This document shows, one piece after another, positions 7,831 through 16,889 of a stretch of 64,000 nt of DNA. The stretch comes from Hydrogenophaga sp. (GTDB lineage: Bacteria; Pseudomonadota; Gammaproteobacteria; Burkholderiales; Burkholderiaceae_C): the NCBI RefSeq assembly GCF_030373245.1, contig NZ_JAUCZF010000006.1:124001-188000 (forward strand), in the 5' to 3' direction. The position numbers and the translations under genes are program-made. Under the pieces are notes generated by a model, which saw only the letters and a list, made by a program, of their open reading frames with translations, made no database searches and had not been told where the DNA came from. How positions within the stretch are numbered: position 1 is the first letter of the stretch; each line of letters opens with the position of its first letter.

Positions 7831-8499
7831 ATGGGGACATATGGCGCGGCGCTTTTTCACGATGACGTGGCGAACGATGTGCGCGAGGATTTCTTGCACT
7901 CGCTCAGACAGGGACGTTCGGCTGATGACTCTACGAAGGCCGTACTTGAGAAGTGGTCGACCTCCGCAGACGATGTTGATGATGGCCCCGTTCTCTGGTT
8001 GGCTCTGGCGGCGACGCAATGGGAATACGGGCAACTGCAGGACGAAGTACGGCAACGTGCCTTACACGTTATCGACACAGGCCAAGACCTTGGACGGTGG
8101 TCAGGCCCGCTGTTGGATAGACGCCGAAAGACTCTCACCAACCTGCGAGCAAAACTGCTCGGCCCACAACCCAAGCCGAAGCGACCTCGAAAGCTTAAGT
8201 TGGTTGAACCACCCCCCAGCCACGAGGCAACGGCGCCAGACGGACGCGGGAAAGCCGTAGCGTTCAGTTTGCCTGGCGCAGATTTCATGCAGGTGTATGT
8301 AGAGCGACAAGTAAACGACTCCCGAGGCGGCGGAAGCGTGTTCGTCGCTTGCTGTCCCTTTAATCAAGTGGACTTGATTTGGCAGCCCGGACCGAGGTTG
8401 TGCGTCATCTACCCCCGCACAGCTAAGGTTCGGCAACAGGAGACGGAGAGCTACTTCTGCGGAGAATCGATACCCATCGTCTATCAAATGAAGGATTAG
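7831..8499 (+). CDS. Hypothetical protein (MGTYG N-terminal family, DUF4259-like)
   Basis: A 222-residue protein with an N-terminus of the MGTWG/MGAWG type (MGTYGAALFHDDVAND) that recurs in uncharacterised bacterial proteins, some listed as DUF4259. Residues 1-110 are helical with a WLALAATQWEYGQL segment. A Pro/Lys linker (PKPKRPRKLK) leads to a beta-rich C-terminal domain. A strong ribosome-binding site (AGGAGGGGAGG) precedes the ATG. It is the only plus-strand gene of this part of the island. Function unknown; the immunity-rich neighbourhood is the only clue. Confidence 0.65.
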   Translation: MGTYGAALFHDDVANDVREDFLHSLRQGRSADDSTKAVLEKWSTSADDVDDGPVLWLALAATQWEYGQLQDEVRQRALHVIDTGQDLGRWSGPLLDRRRKTLTNLRAKLLGPQPKPKRPRKLKLVEPPPSHEATAPDGRGKAVAFSLPGADFMQVYVERQVNDSRGGGSVFVACCPFNQVDLIWQPGPRLCVIYPRTAKVRQQETESYFCGESIPIVYQMKD

Positions 8500-8807
8500 C
8501 TTCTCCCGTAGCGAACTTCCGCTCCGAGTGGCGAATCCGTGAGTCCAGGTGATGAGGAAACGGTCAGTAGCGCTGCGCTAGCAGGGTTGCGGAAACCTAC
8601 GACCGCAGCACCTCCTAAAGCCGGCATTCAGGCCAGCGCCGGTCGTTGTGACCAACAGCCGCTTCATGGCACTCAGCGAACTCACATCCGGCAGCACCCA
8701 CTGGCAGCAATCGCTGCACAGCCGAACTTGAAAAATCGAAGGTCGCTCGAATCCCTGTCAACCTCAGAACGCGCTGCTTCCACCTAGGTAAGTGTTACTG
8801 CTATTGA
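8500..8807. other. Intergenic region without a gene
   Basis: I see no supported gene. Degenerate relatives of the spacer motif occur near 8509-8530 and 8618-8660. Confidence 0.5.
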
Positions 8808-9050
8808 GAAACGATGCTCACGCAAAACTGCGACGGCCACCCTGTTTTGGGACTCATGCACCGGCCGGACAAAAGCCAGACGCCGGACCAGCAGGACAAA
8901 CGCAGCGTGGTGCCCATTGAGCGCGCCGACTGGGATGCCTGGCTGCACGGATCTCGTGAACAAGCTGAGGGACTGATTCGCGTGCCTCCAGTCGAACTGC
9001 TGAATCATGTGCCGGCTGATCGGGGTAATCCGGCACAGTTGCCGTTGTAG
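8808..9050 (+). pseudogene. 3' fragment of a SOS-response-associated peptidase (SRAP/YedK)
   Basis: The last 78 codons resemble the C-terminal part of SRAP-domain peptidases (HMCES/YedK family): LTQNCDGHPVLGLMHRPD, then RSVVPIERADWDAWLHG and a C-terminal leucine-rich helix. The catalytic N-terminal half with Cys2 is missing, and an in-frame stop at 8805-8807 closes the frame upstream, so this is a 5'-truncated relic. It ends 43 bp before the first of three direct repeats next to glmS, so it may mark a recombination boundary of the island. Confidence 0.7.
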
Positions 9051-9093
9051 TGCCCGGTATTTTTTTTGCCAACACAGAAGGTCTTCGCAGGTT

Positions 9094-9213
9094 TTTGACA
9101 CTTTATATTTTTCAGAGGCGAAACCACCCAGCTGTTTTCGCCCGTTTTGACACTTTTTCAAAACTTCCGCCCCAGAGGCAGGGCTTTGACACTTTTTATT
9201 TCTACGGTCAACA
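9094..9213 (-). repeat. Three direct repeats and TGT terminus at attTn7 position
   Basis: TTTGACACTTT (minus strand AAAGTGTCAAA) occurs at 9094-9104, 9146-9156 and 9185-9195, each in an A/T-rich context. On the minus strand a TGT trinucleotide (9213-9211) lies 24 bp past the glmS stop, and the nearest repeat begins about 16 bp inside it. Multiple short binding repeats inside a 5'-TGT end about 25 bp past glmS is the arrangement of a Tn7-family transposon end with TnsB sites (family knowledge). No tns gene and no opposite end are visible in the window. Confidence 0.45.
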
Positions 9214-9236
9214 ATTCACAACCGCCGCGAAAGGCC

Positions 9237-11093
9237 TCACTCCACCGTGACACTTTTCGCCAGGTTGCGCGGCTTGTCCACATCGGTTCCCTTGGCCAGT
9301 GCCGTGTGGTACGCCAGCAATTGCAGCGGCACCACATGCAGCAGCGGGCTCAACGCGCCGTAGTGCTCGGGCATGCGGATAACGTGAATGCCTTCGGCGT
9401 TCTGAATGCGGGTGTCGGCATCGGCCAGCACATACAGCACGCCGCCGCGCGCGCGCACTTCCTGCATGTTGCTCTTGAGCTTTTCCAGCAGGGTGTCGTT
9501 GGGCGCGACGGTGACCACCGGCATGGCGCTGGTCACCAGGGCCAGCGGGCCGTGCTTGAGCTCGCCAGCCGGGTAGGCTTCGGCGTGGATGTAGCTGATT
9601 TCCTTGAGCTTGAGCGCGCCTTCGAGCGCGATCGGGTAATGCAGACCGCGACCCAGGAACAAGGCGTTGTCCATGCGGGCGAAGTCTTCGGCCCAGCTGA
9701 TCACCTGCGGCTCCAGCGCGAGCACGGCCTGCAGCGCCACGGGCAGGTGGCGCATGGCCTGCAGGTAGTTGGCCTCGGCTTCCTCGCTGAGGTGGCCACG
9801 GGTCTGAGCCAGCGCCAGCGTGAGCAGGAACAGGCCGGCGAGCTGCGTGGTGAAGGCCTTGGTGGAAGCCACGCCAATTTCGACACCGGCGCGGGTGATA
9901 TAAGCCAGTGAACATTCGCGCACCATGGCGCTGGTGGCCACGTTGCAGATGGTCAGCGTGTGCTTCATGCCCAGGCTTTGCGCGTGGCGCAGGGCGGCCA
10001 GGGTGTCGGCGGTCTCGCCGCTTTGCGTGATGGTGACGACCAGGGTGCGCGGGTTGGGCACGCTGGTGCGGTATCGGTATTCGCTGGCCACTTCCACCTG
10101 GGTCGGGATGCGGGCGATGGACTCCAGCCAGTACTTGGCGGCGCAGCCGCTGTAGTAGCTGGTGCCGCAGGCCAGGATGAGCACATTGTCCACGTCTTTG
10201 AACACACTGTAGGCGCCGTCTCCGAACAGCTCGGGCGTGATGCCGACCACGCCTTCGAGCGTGTCGGCGATGGCGCGCGGCTGCTCGAAGATTTCCTTTT
10301 GCATGTAGTGCCGGTAAGGGCCAAGCTCGGCCGCGCCGCTGTGGGCGTGCACCGTCTTCACCGGACGCTCGTCGGCGGTGAACGGGCGGCCACTGCGGTC
10401 GGCCACCCAGTAGCGGCCCAGTTGCAGGTCGACCAGGTCGCCCTCTTCCAGGTAGACGATCTGGTCGGTCACGCCGGCCAGGGCCATGGCGTCGCTGGCC
10501 AGGAAATGTTCGGCGCCGTCCTGGCCCACGCCCAGGATCAGCGGCGAGCCGGCGCGCGCGCCCACCACGCGGTGCGGCTCGTCTTTGTGGAAAACGGCCA
10601 GCGCAAACGCACCGTGCAGCTGCTCCACCGCGGCCTGAAGGGCGGTGAACACGTCGCCCTCGTACAGCGAGTCGATCAGGTGGGCAATGACTTCGGTATC
10701 GGTCTGGCTCTCGAACACATAGCCCTTGGCTTGAAGGGCGGCGCGCAGCTCGTCGTGGTTTTCGATGATGCCGTTGTGCACCAGCGCCACGCGCCCAGGG
10801 GTCTGAGGCGTGCTTGATGGACCGAGACTGAAATGGGGATGGGCGTTGTGCACCGCGGGCGCGCCGTGCGTGGCCCAGCGCGTGTGGGCGATGCCGGTGC
10901 CGCTGGCGATCTGCTCGGTCCTGACCTGCTCAATCAGCTCGGCCACCCGGGCGGTGCTGCGCGCACGCCTCAGCCCACCGGCATGGATGGCCACGCCGCA
11001 CGAGTCATAACCCCGGTACTCCAGCCGCTGCAGGCCTTGCACCAGCACCGGCACGATGTCGCGCCCCGAAACCCCCGCCACAATGCCGCACAT
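9237..11093 (-). CDS. glmS: Glutamine--fructose-6-phosphate aminotransferase
   Basis: GlmS makes glucosamine-6-phosphate from fructose-6-phosphate and glutamine, the first step of UDP-GlcNAc synthesis, in the cytoplasm. At 618 residues it is of normal length. The mature N-terminus CGIVAGVSG carries the catalytic Cys of the class II glutamine amidotransferase domain (about 1-240). Two SIS isomerase domains follow (about 295-430 and 465-610; CGTSYYSG and TQSGETADT are visible). The C-terminus is LAKSVTVE, the conserved end that forms the Tn7 recognition sequence in other bacteria. The 3' end borders the accessory island. The partner gene glmU lies about 1.6 kb away. Confidence 0.98.
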   Translation of the reverse strand: MCGIVAGVSGRDIVPVLVQGLQRLEYRGYDSCGVAIHAGGLRRARSTARVAELIEQVRTEQIASGTGIAHTRWATHGAPAVHNAHPHFSLGPSSTPQTPGRVALVHNGIIENHDELRAALQAKGYVFESQTDTEVIAHLIDSLYEGDVFTALQAAVEQLHGAFALAVFHKDEPHRVVGARAGSPLILGVGQDGAEHFLASDAMALAGVTDQIVYLEEGDLVDLQLGRYWVADRSGRPFTADERPVKTVHAHSGAAELGPYRHYMQKEIFEQPRAIADTLEGVVGITPELFGDGAYSVFKDVDNVLILACGTSYYSGCAAKYWLESIARIPTQVEVASEYRYRTSVPNPRTLVVTITQSGETADTLAALRHAQSLGMKHTLTICNVATSAMVRECSLAYITRAGVEIGVASTKAFTTQLAGLFLLTLALAQTRGHLSEEAEANYLQAMRHLPVALQAVLALEPQVISWAEDFARMDNALFLGRGLHYPIALEGALKLKEISYIHAEAYPAGELKHGPLALVTSAMPVVTVAPNDTLLEKLKSNMQEVRARGGVLYVLADADTRIQNAEGIHVIRMPEHYGALSPLLHVVPLQLLAYHTALAKGTDVDKPRNLAKSVTVE

Positions 11094-11228
11094 ACCGCAC
11101 CCCTCTGAAATGGAATGGGATCATGCTACCGAAGCAGGCGAAAAATTAACGTTCATAGTCAGGCACTTTCCGACCAATAATTCCATCTGGGAATCTTGAT
11201 CGCCAAAATCTTCACTTCGATCTTCCAA

Positions 11229-11753
11229 ATGGAACAAATCACCATCGATGAGGCCGATCTGCGGCTGCTGGACCTGCTGCAATCGGATGCCTCGCGCAGC
11301 AACCAGGCGCTGGCCGAGCTGGCGCATCTCTCGCCCCCCACCAGCCTGCGGCGGGTGAAACGCCTGCGGGCCTTGGGGCTCATCGAGCGCGAAGTGGCCA
11401 TCTTGCAACCGGATCGGATGGCACCGCTGATCGGCCATGGTCTGACGGCGCTGGTGGAGATCACGCTGGAGCGCCAGGGGGCCGAGCAGCTGGAGGCCTT
11501 CGAATCCCGGGTGGCGCCGGATACCGCCGTGCAGCAGTGTTATCGGGTGAGCCCAGGACCGGACTTCATGCTGGTGGTCCACGCTGCCGACATGCCCGCC
11601 TACCTGGCGCTGGTGCAGCGCCTCTTCACGAGCGATGCCAATGTGCGCAACGTCAAGGCGTTTTTCAGCGTCAAACGGGTAAAGTTCGATCCCCGGTTGC
11701 CGCTGGGTGCCACCGCTGGCGAACGCGGCGTCACCAGACATCCGATCGACTGA
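11229..11753 (+). CDS. Lrp/AsnC family transcriptional regulator
   Basis: A 174-residue Lrp/AsnC regulator, divergent from glmS. The N-terminal helix-turn-helix (DEADLRLLDLLQSDASRSNQ, then HLSPPTSLRRVKRLRALGLI) is followed by the RAM/AsnC ligand-binding domain (ALVEITLE, CYRVSPGPDFMLVV, VRNVKAFFSVKRVKFD). Such proteins are usually amino-acid-responsive octamers. ATG 11229 gives the canonical MxxxxIDEADLRLL N-terminus; no good Shine-Dalgarno is visible. No amino-acid gene is adjacent on this side, so the target is not evident. Confidence 0.9.
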   Translation: MEQITIDEADLRLLDLLQSDASRSNQALAELAHLSPPTSLRRVKRLRALGLIEREVAILQPDRMAPLIGHGLTALVEITLERQGAEQLEAFESRVAPDTAVQQCYRVSPGPDFMLVVHAADMPAYLALVQRLFTSDANVRNVKAFFSVKRVKFDPRLPLGATAGERGVTRHPID

Positions 11754-11858
11754 TGCAAACCGCACGGTTTTCAGGGACACTTGCCGGCCTAGACTTGACC
11801 GGACCGGCCATATCTAAGACTCTTGGCTTAATCTTTCACACAACAAGAGGTTCTCAGC

Positions 11859-12638
11859 ATGCCTGAAGGGGCTTTCATGTCACCACTGTGGATCGCGATC
11901 CTCATCGGGCTGCTGCTGGTGGTCGCGGCCGTGTTTGCCTGGCGGTACACCCGCCAGCAGAGCTCAGGCCGGGACGATCGGTACACCGCCGAGAAGCTGG
12001 TCGAGCCCGAACAGGCCAAGATGCTGGACTACCTGCGCAGCACCTTTCCGGGCCAGGTGATCATCCCCAACGTGTCGCTCAAGACCATGCTGTCGATCCG
12101 CCGGGCGGCCGACCGCACACGTGCCGAACAGCGGCTGCAGCAGCACAAGGTGGACTATGTGGTCTGTGCCGAAGACGGGCGGCCGGCCTTTGCCTTCGAC
12201 GTGGAGCAATACCATCTGAGCAACGCCAAGGCCAAGGCCTTGCAGGCCAAGCTCAAGAACCGCATCCTGAAAACCGCGGGTGTGCGCCTGGTCTACATCA
12301 AGGACAGCCTGCGCCGCATGCCCTCGCCGGATGAGTTCCGCGCGCAGCTCAACCTGGCGGCGCTGCCCCAACCCGAGCTCAAGCGCCGGGCTTCGGACCG
12401 GGACAGCGTGAAGCAGCAACTGGAGTCGCGCATCTCCGAGTTCGACAGCCTGCACAACCACAGCGAGTTCAAGGAATCCGAGGTCATGGGTCTGAGCGGT
12501 CTGATGGAGCTCGACGAAATGCTGGGCCGTCCCGGCAAGCGGCGCATCCAGAAAGAACGCGACCGCGAAGGACCGGACTCGCTGCAATCGGGCCACAGCG
12601 GATTTGACGGCGGCACCATGGACGTGCGCGGCGGCTGA
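11859..12638 (+). CDS. Membrane-anchored DUF2726 protein
   Basis: A 259-residue protein with one N-terminal membrane helix (about residues 9-28, LWIAILIGLLLVVAAVF) and a cytoplasmic DUF2726 domain (about 45-155). That domain has a restriction-endonuclease-like look: FPGQVIIPNVSL, VDYVVCAEDGRPAFAFDVE, then RNRILKTAGVRLVYI. The charged C-terminal 100 residues are probably flexible. Function unknown; a nuclease-like role has been proposed for related folds. ATG 11859 has AAGAGG upstream; ATG 11877 is an alternative. A strong terminator follows. Confidence 0.8.
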   Translation: MPEGAFMSPLWIAILIGLLLVVAAVFAWRYTRQQSSGRDDRYTAEKLVEPEQAKMLDYLRSTFPGQVIIPNVSLKTMLSIRRAADRTRAEQRLQQHKVDYVVCAEDGRPAFAFDVEQYHLSNAKAKALQAKLKNRILKTAGVRLVYIKDSLRRMPSPDEFRAQLNLAALPQPELKRRASDRDSVKQQLESRISEFDSLHNHSEFKESEVMGLSGLMELDEMLGRPGKRRIQKERDREGPDSLQSGHSGFDGGTMDVRGG

Positions 12639-12660
12639 AGCTCTCCGCCAGCCTGAGCGC

Positions 12661-12689
12661 AGCCGGCCTCTTCAGGCCGGCTTTTTCTT
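12661..12689 (+). terminator. Rho-independent terminator inside glmU 3' end
   Basis: A 9-bp perfect stem (AGCCGGCCT / AGGCCGGCT, 4-nt loop) is followed by TTTTCTT on the plus strand. It ends the DUF2726 transcript, and its sequence also encodes the last codons and stop of the convergent glmU. Confidence 0.85.
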
Positions 12690-14075
12690 GACCGGTCGCT
12701 GCCAGTTCCCCAGGCTGACCTGCTTGGCGCGCGCCACCGACAGCGTGCCGGCGGGTGTGCTCTTGCTGATGGTGGAACCCGCGCCTACCGTGCCGCCCGC
12801 GCCAATGGTCACCGGTGCCACCAGCACGCAGTTGCTGCCCACGTGCACGTCGGCCTCGATCACGGTGCGGTACTTGCTGGCGCCATCGTAGTTGGCGGTG
12901 ATGCTGCCGGCGCCGTAGTTGACCCGCTCGCCCACGTCAGCGTCGCCCAGGTAGGCCAGGTGGTTGGCCTTGGCACCAGCGCCCAGCGTCGAGTTCTTCA
13001 CCTCGACGAAGTTGCCGATGTGCACCTCGGCACCCAGGCGTGTACCGGGGCGCAGGCGGGCGAATGGCCCGATCTCGGCGCGCGGCCCCACCGTCACGCC
13101 GGCCTGCCCACCCTGGACGTGGGTGAAAGCCTGCAGTGACGCACTTGCTTCGATGGTGGCGTTAGCGATCACGCAGTTGGGGCCGATGTGAACACCGTCA
13201 CCCAGCACCACCCGGCCTTCAAACACGCAGTTGATGTCGATCTCCACGTCGGTTCCGCAGACCAGTTCGCCGCGCACATCCAGCCGCGCCGGATCGGCCA
13301 GCCGCACGCCCTGCTCCATCAGCGCATGGGCCAGACGCCGCTGATACGCCCGCTCCAGATCGGCCAGCTGCACCGGGCTGTTGACCCCCGCCACCTGCAC
13401 CGGGTCGCGTGTGGTGATGGCGCGCACAGACTGCCCCAGGCTCACCGCGTGCTTGACCACATCGGTCAGGTAGAACTCTTTCTGGCTGTTGTCGTCTTTC
13501 AGCATGCCGAGCAGTTGCTTCAGCAAACCGGCCGGCGCGGCCATCACGCCGCTGTACCACTCGGTGATGGCTCGCTGCGCATCGCTGGCGTCTTTGTGCT
13601 CCACGATCGCGAGCACCGATTCGGGTCGGGCCGGGTCGCGCAGCACGCGCCCGTAGCCACTGGCGTCGCCCGTGTCCACCGTGAGCAGGGCCAGGTGCGT
13701 CTCGTCGCAGGCTGCCAGCAAGGCCCGCAAGGTTTCTGGCTCGATCAGCGGCACATCGCCATTGAGCACCAGCACCACGCCGTCGTCCGCCAGCGCCGGC
13801 ACCGACTGCTGAACGGCGTGGCCGGTGCCCAGCTGCGGCTCCTGGCGCACATACTTCAATGCCACGCCTGCAGGCGCACACAGCCCCGTCTCCACCGCCT
13901 GGGCACCGTGGCCGGTGATCACCACCACCGAGCGGGCCGATACCCTGGCGGCGGTGTCGATCACATGCTGGGCCAGAGCGAGACCGCCCAATCGGTGCAA
14001 CACTTTGGGCTTCGCGCTTTTCATGCGCGTGCCTTTGCCCGCCGCCATCACCACCACATCCACCGGTAACACCAT
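12672..14075 (-). CDS. glmU: Bifunctional UDP-GlcNAc pyrophosphorylase / GlcN-1-P acetyltransferase
   Basis: GlmU acetylates glucosamine-1-phosphate and couples the product to UTP, giving UDP-GlcNAc for peptidoglycan and LPS. At 467 residues it is of normal length. The N-terminal nucleotidyltransferase domain starts DVVVMAAGKGTRMKS and contains LNGDVPLI. The left-handed beta-helix acetyltransferase domain occupies the C-terminal half (GAGAKANHLAYLGDADVG and GSNCVLVAPVTIG visible). ATG 14075 has AGGAGAGG at ideal spacing; the frame is open further upstream but only shadows the divergent gene. Together with glmS nearby it covers most of the pathway. Confidence 0.97.
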   Translation of the reverse strand: MVLPVDVVVMAAGKGTRMKSAKPKVLHRLGGLALAQHVIDTAARVSARSVVVITGHGAQAVETGLCAPAGVALKYVRQEPQLGTGHAVQQSVPALADDGVVLVLNGDVPLIEPETLRALLAACDETHLALLTVDTGDASGYGRVLRDPARPESVLAIVEHKDASDAQRAITEWYSGVMAAPAGLLKQLLGMLKDDNSQKEFYLTDVVKHAVSLGQSVRAITTRDPVQVAGVNSPVQLADLERAYQRRLAHALMEQGVRLADPARLDVRGELVCGTDVEIDINCVFEGRVVLGDGVHIGPNCVIANATIEASASLQAFTHVQGGQAGVTVGPRAEIGPFARLRPGTRLGAEVHIGNFVEVKNSTLGAGAKANHLAYLGDADVGERVNYGAGSITANYDGASKYRTVIEADVHVGSNCVLVAPVTIGAGGTVGAGSTISKSTPAGTLSVARAKQVSLGNWQRPVKKKPA

Positions 14076-14109
14076 GCAAACCTCTCCTGGAGCCGTAGGA
14101 GGCCCTCGA

Positions 14110-15018
14110 TTGATCGTGGGCCGGATTATCGCCCGCGCCCTGTTGCTGCTCGGCGTGACGCTGGTGCTGGTGGCCTGCAGCGCCACGCGCGTGGCCTACA
14201 ACCAGGCACCCAACTTTGTTTACTGGCGACTCGACGGTTTTGTGGATTTCACCGACACGCAGTCGCCTCAGGCCCGTCAGGAAATCGACCGGTTCTTCGC
14301 CTGGCACCGCCGCGCCGAACTGCCGCTGTACGCCGATCGCCTGGTGCAATGGCAGGCGCTGGCGCTCCAAGACATCACTCCCGAACAGGTCTGCACCGAG
14401 TTCGAGGCTATGCGCGGCAGCCTGAGGCGCATGGTCGATCAGGGCCTGGAGCCGATCACCGCGCTCGCGCTGCAACTCGGCCCGCAGCAGCTCGAACACA
14501 TGAAACGCCGCCAGCTCAAGGGTGACGAAAGCTTCGAGAAGGACTTTTTGCGCGGGACCCCAGCGCAGCGGCTGGACAATCGCATGGACCACGCCGTTGA
14601 TCGTTACGAAACCCTGTACGGCGCGCTCGGCGCGAGCCAGCGCGACCTGCTGCAGGCGGGCCTGCAACGCTCGCCTTGGGACCCTCAGCGCTCATTTGCC
14701 GAACGCCAGCGCCGCCAGGCCGCGCTGCTGCAGACCATCCGCGACATCCAGGCCAGCCATGGCGTTGCATTCAGCGCAACGGCCAACGGCGCGCGCAAGC
14801 CGCCACCGGAAGCGGTGGCCGCGGTGCGCACCTGGTCTCAACGCCTGCTGAACTCGCCCACGCCCGGCTACGCTGCCTACAGCGCCAGCCTGGTGCGCGA
14901 AGGCTGCGCCCAGTTTGCGCAGCTGCACAACAGCACCAGTCCCGAGCAGCGGGCACACGCGGTGAATGTGCTCCAGGGCTACGAGGCCGACCTGCGCGCG
15001 CTGGCCGCGCAGGACTGA
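14110..15018 (+). CDS. DUF6279-type outer lipoprotein
   Basis: A protein of about 302 residues with a lipoprotein signal: hydrophobic LLLLGVTLVLVAC with Cys as the lipobox, followed by SATRVAYNQAPNFVYWRLD, typical of the DUF6279 family. The rest is helical and charged, likely periplasmic or outer-membrane attached. Function unknown. Start choice: TTG 14110 has AGGAGG at 7-nt spacing and gives a normal signal peptide. ATG 14074 is in frame but would overlap the glmU start codon and add 12 residues with no ribosome-binding site; GTG 14116 is a third option. Divergent from glmU. Confidence 0.8.
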   Translation: MIVGRIIARALLLLGVTLVLVACSATRVAYNQAPNFVYWRLDGFVDFTDTQSPQARQEIDRFFAWHRRAELPLYADRLVQWQALALQDITPEQVCTEFEAMRGSLRRMVDQGLEPITALALQLGPQQLEHMKRRQLKGDESFEKDFLRGTPAQRLDNRMDHAVDRYETLYGALGASQRDLLQAGLQRSPWDPQRSFAERQRRQAALLQTIRDIQASHGVAFSATANGARKPPPEAVAAVRTWSQRLLNSPTPGYAAYSASLVREGCAQFAQLHNSTSPEQRAHAVNVLQGYEADLRALAAQD

Positions 15019-15223
15019 CGCACTGCCCAGACGACTGGGCACGCGTCCTGCCACGCTCCCGCCGCACAGCGGCGGTGCGGGAGGCCCCTGAATCGTGCGA
15101 ACACGGCCCACAGACCGATGGACTGCACCATTCCGGTACACCCGTCTTGAATACCAGAAGGGCATACCCGACAGATCAACATGGCACGGAATTCGCGTGG
15201 GTGATTCCATTCGCATCCCGCCC

Positions 15224-15982
15224 ATGGTCAGCTCCACCCTCATCACCCAGCGCATCGTCGAAGCGGTTCTGGCGCAGCGCCTCGCACCCGGTACTCGCCT
15301 GGGCGAACAAAGCTTGGCACTGCTGTTCGACTGCAGCCGCACGCTGGTGCGCGAAGCCCTGGTCCGGCTGGCCGATCGAGGAATCGTCACCGTCAGCGCT
15401 CGCCGGGGCTGGTATGTGGTGCAGCCTTCACACGAAGAGGCGCGCGAGGCCTTCGAAGCACGCCGCGTCATTGAAACCGGACTGATTCGGCGCGCCAGGC
15501 CGCTGAACAAGCCGGCGCTCAAACGCCTGCAGCAACACCTGGCCGAGGAACGCTCGGCACTGAAAGGGGAAGACGTGGGGCAGCGCAGCTACCTGCTGGG
15601 CGACTTTCACGTTTGCCTGGCCGAATGCCTGGGCAACCATTTGCTTGCCGACACCTTGCGGGGCTTCACCGCCAAGACCACGCTGATTGCCATGCTCTAC
15701 CAGAGCACCCACGACGCCATGCAGTCCTGCAGCGACCACGTGGCCATCGTCGACGCTTTGGCGCGCGGCGATATCGCCCAGGCCGAGCGGCTCATGGAAG
15801 AGCACATCGGCCAGGTGCAGGCCGCCCTGCGCCTGGCACCGGCTGAAGACCCCCTGGCCAGCTTGCGTGAAGCGCTCGCACCTGTCGGTGCCGCAACCCG
15901 GCCTCTGAAGCAAGAAGCCAACCGCAAAAAGATCCCTGTTACCCACCCTGTCACCGAAACCTACCTAGGAGCTGTTCTATGA
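15224..15982 (+). CDS. GntR family regulator (FadR/FCD subfamily)
   Basis: A 252-residue GntR regulator. The N-terminal winged helix (ITQRIVEAVLAQRLAPGTRL, then SRTLVREALVRLADRGIV) is followed by an all-helical FCD ligand-binding domain with the family's metal-binding pattern (EARRVIETGLIRRA, DFHVCLAE, DHVAIVDALARGD). It overlaps the start of the substrate-binding protein of an amino-acid ABC importer (ATGA), so it very likely controls that operon. ATG 15224 is the first convincing start; GTG 15197 is possible. Neither has a strong ribosome-binding site. The roughly 35 C-terminal residues beyond the FCD domain look disordered. Confidence 0.88.
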   Translation: MVSSTLITQRIVEAVLAQRLAPGTRLGEQSLALLFDCSRTLVREALVRLADRGIVTVSARRGWYVVQPSHEEAREAFEARRVIETGLIRRARPLNKPALKRLQQHLAEERSALKGEDVGQRSYLLGDFHVCLAECLGNHLLADTLRGFTAKTTLIAMLYQSTHDAMQSCSDHVAIVDALARGDIAQAERLMEEHIGQVQAALRLAPAEDPLASLREALAPVGAATRPLKQEANRKKIPVTHPVTETYLGAVL

Positions 15983-16770
15983 AAACCCCTCGCCGCCTGC
16001 TGCTCGCTGCCGTTGCACTCACTGCGCTGTCTGCCCTGGGCAGCGCACAGGCCCAAACCGCACTCGACGACGTGATGAAGTCCAAAACCATCAAGATCGC
16101 CGTGCCTACCGATTTCCCTCCCTACGGCTTCGTGGGCACCGACCTGCAGCCCCAAGGTCTGGACGTGGACACCGCACGCCTGATTGCCGCCAAGCTGGGC
16201 GTGAAAGTCGAGCTGGTGCCCGTCACCAGCGCCAACCGCATCCCCTACCTGCAGACCCGAAAAGCCGATCTCGTGATCTCCACGCTGGGCAAGAACCCGG
16301 AGCGCGAAAAAGTCATCGACTTCACCGTGGCCTACTCACCGTTTTTCCAGGCCGTGTTTGGTCCCAAGAACATTGCACTGGCCTCGTTCGCCGACCTCGC
16401 AGGCAAGACCGTTGCCGTCACGCGCGGCGCCATCGAAGACCAGGAGCTGACCAAAGTGGTGCCGCCCACCGCCGACATCAAGCGCTTTGAAGACAACAAC
16501 ACCACGGTATCGGCCTTTGTGTCAGGCCAGGTGCAGTTCCTGGCCACGGGCGCCTCCGTGGCCGGCAACATGATGGCCCGCAACCCGCAACTCAGCGCCG
16601 AATACAAGCTGCTGCTCAAGGACAGCCCCAACTTCATTGGCGTGGCCAAAGGGGAAGATGCGCTGCGTGGCAAGGTCAATGAAATCATCCTGGCCGCCAA
16701 GAAGTCGGGCGAGATCGACGCCATGGCCAAGAAGTGGCTCGGCCGTCCTGCAGGCAATCTGCCTGAATGA
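15979..16770 (+). CDS. Amino-acid ABC transporter substrate-binding protein
   Basis: A periplasmic solute-binding protein of 263 residues, family 3 (polar amino acids). The signal peptide ends near ALGSAQAQ. The mature domain starts with IKIAVPTDFPPYGF and contains LDVDTARLIAAKLGV, the typical N-lobe of His/Gln/Arg-binding proteins, and RKADLVISTLGKNPER. It is coupled to the GntR regulator by an ATGA overlap and followed after 119 nt by two permeases and an ATPase, a complete importer. The exact ligand cannot be read from sequence. Confidence 0.92.
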   Translation: MKTPRRLLLAAVALTALSALGSAQAQTALDDVMKSKTIKIAVPTDFPPYGFVGTDLQPQGLDVDTARLIAAKLGVKVELVPVTSANRIPYLQTRKADLVISTLGKNPEREKVIDFTVAYSPFFQAVFGPKNIALASFADLAGKTVAVTRGAIEDQELTKVVPPTADIKRFEDNNTTVSAFVSGQVQFLATGASVAGNMMARNPQLSAEYKLLLKDSPNFIGVAKGEDALRGKVNEIILAAKKSGEIDAMAKKWLGRPAGNLPE

Positions 16771-16889
16771 GGTTGTTCTCCTCACCCTGCTTCACCATTC
16801 AGCGGGTCGCTGCCGTCCAAGGGGGCGGCTCGGCGATTGATCCAATGCATGCACAGAGCACCGGATTGCAGGCCTGAGTCGAGGACACC

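Noticed and set aside
1..9236. Tn7 transposition genes in the island
   Set aside because: The AAA+ protein at the left edge is not TnsC-like in context, and no TnsA/B/D-like protein was found among the genes.
13219..14667. 480-codon minus-strand open frame across glmU and the lipoprotein gene
   Set aside because: Arg/Gly/Ala-rich shadow of two real genes.
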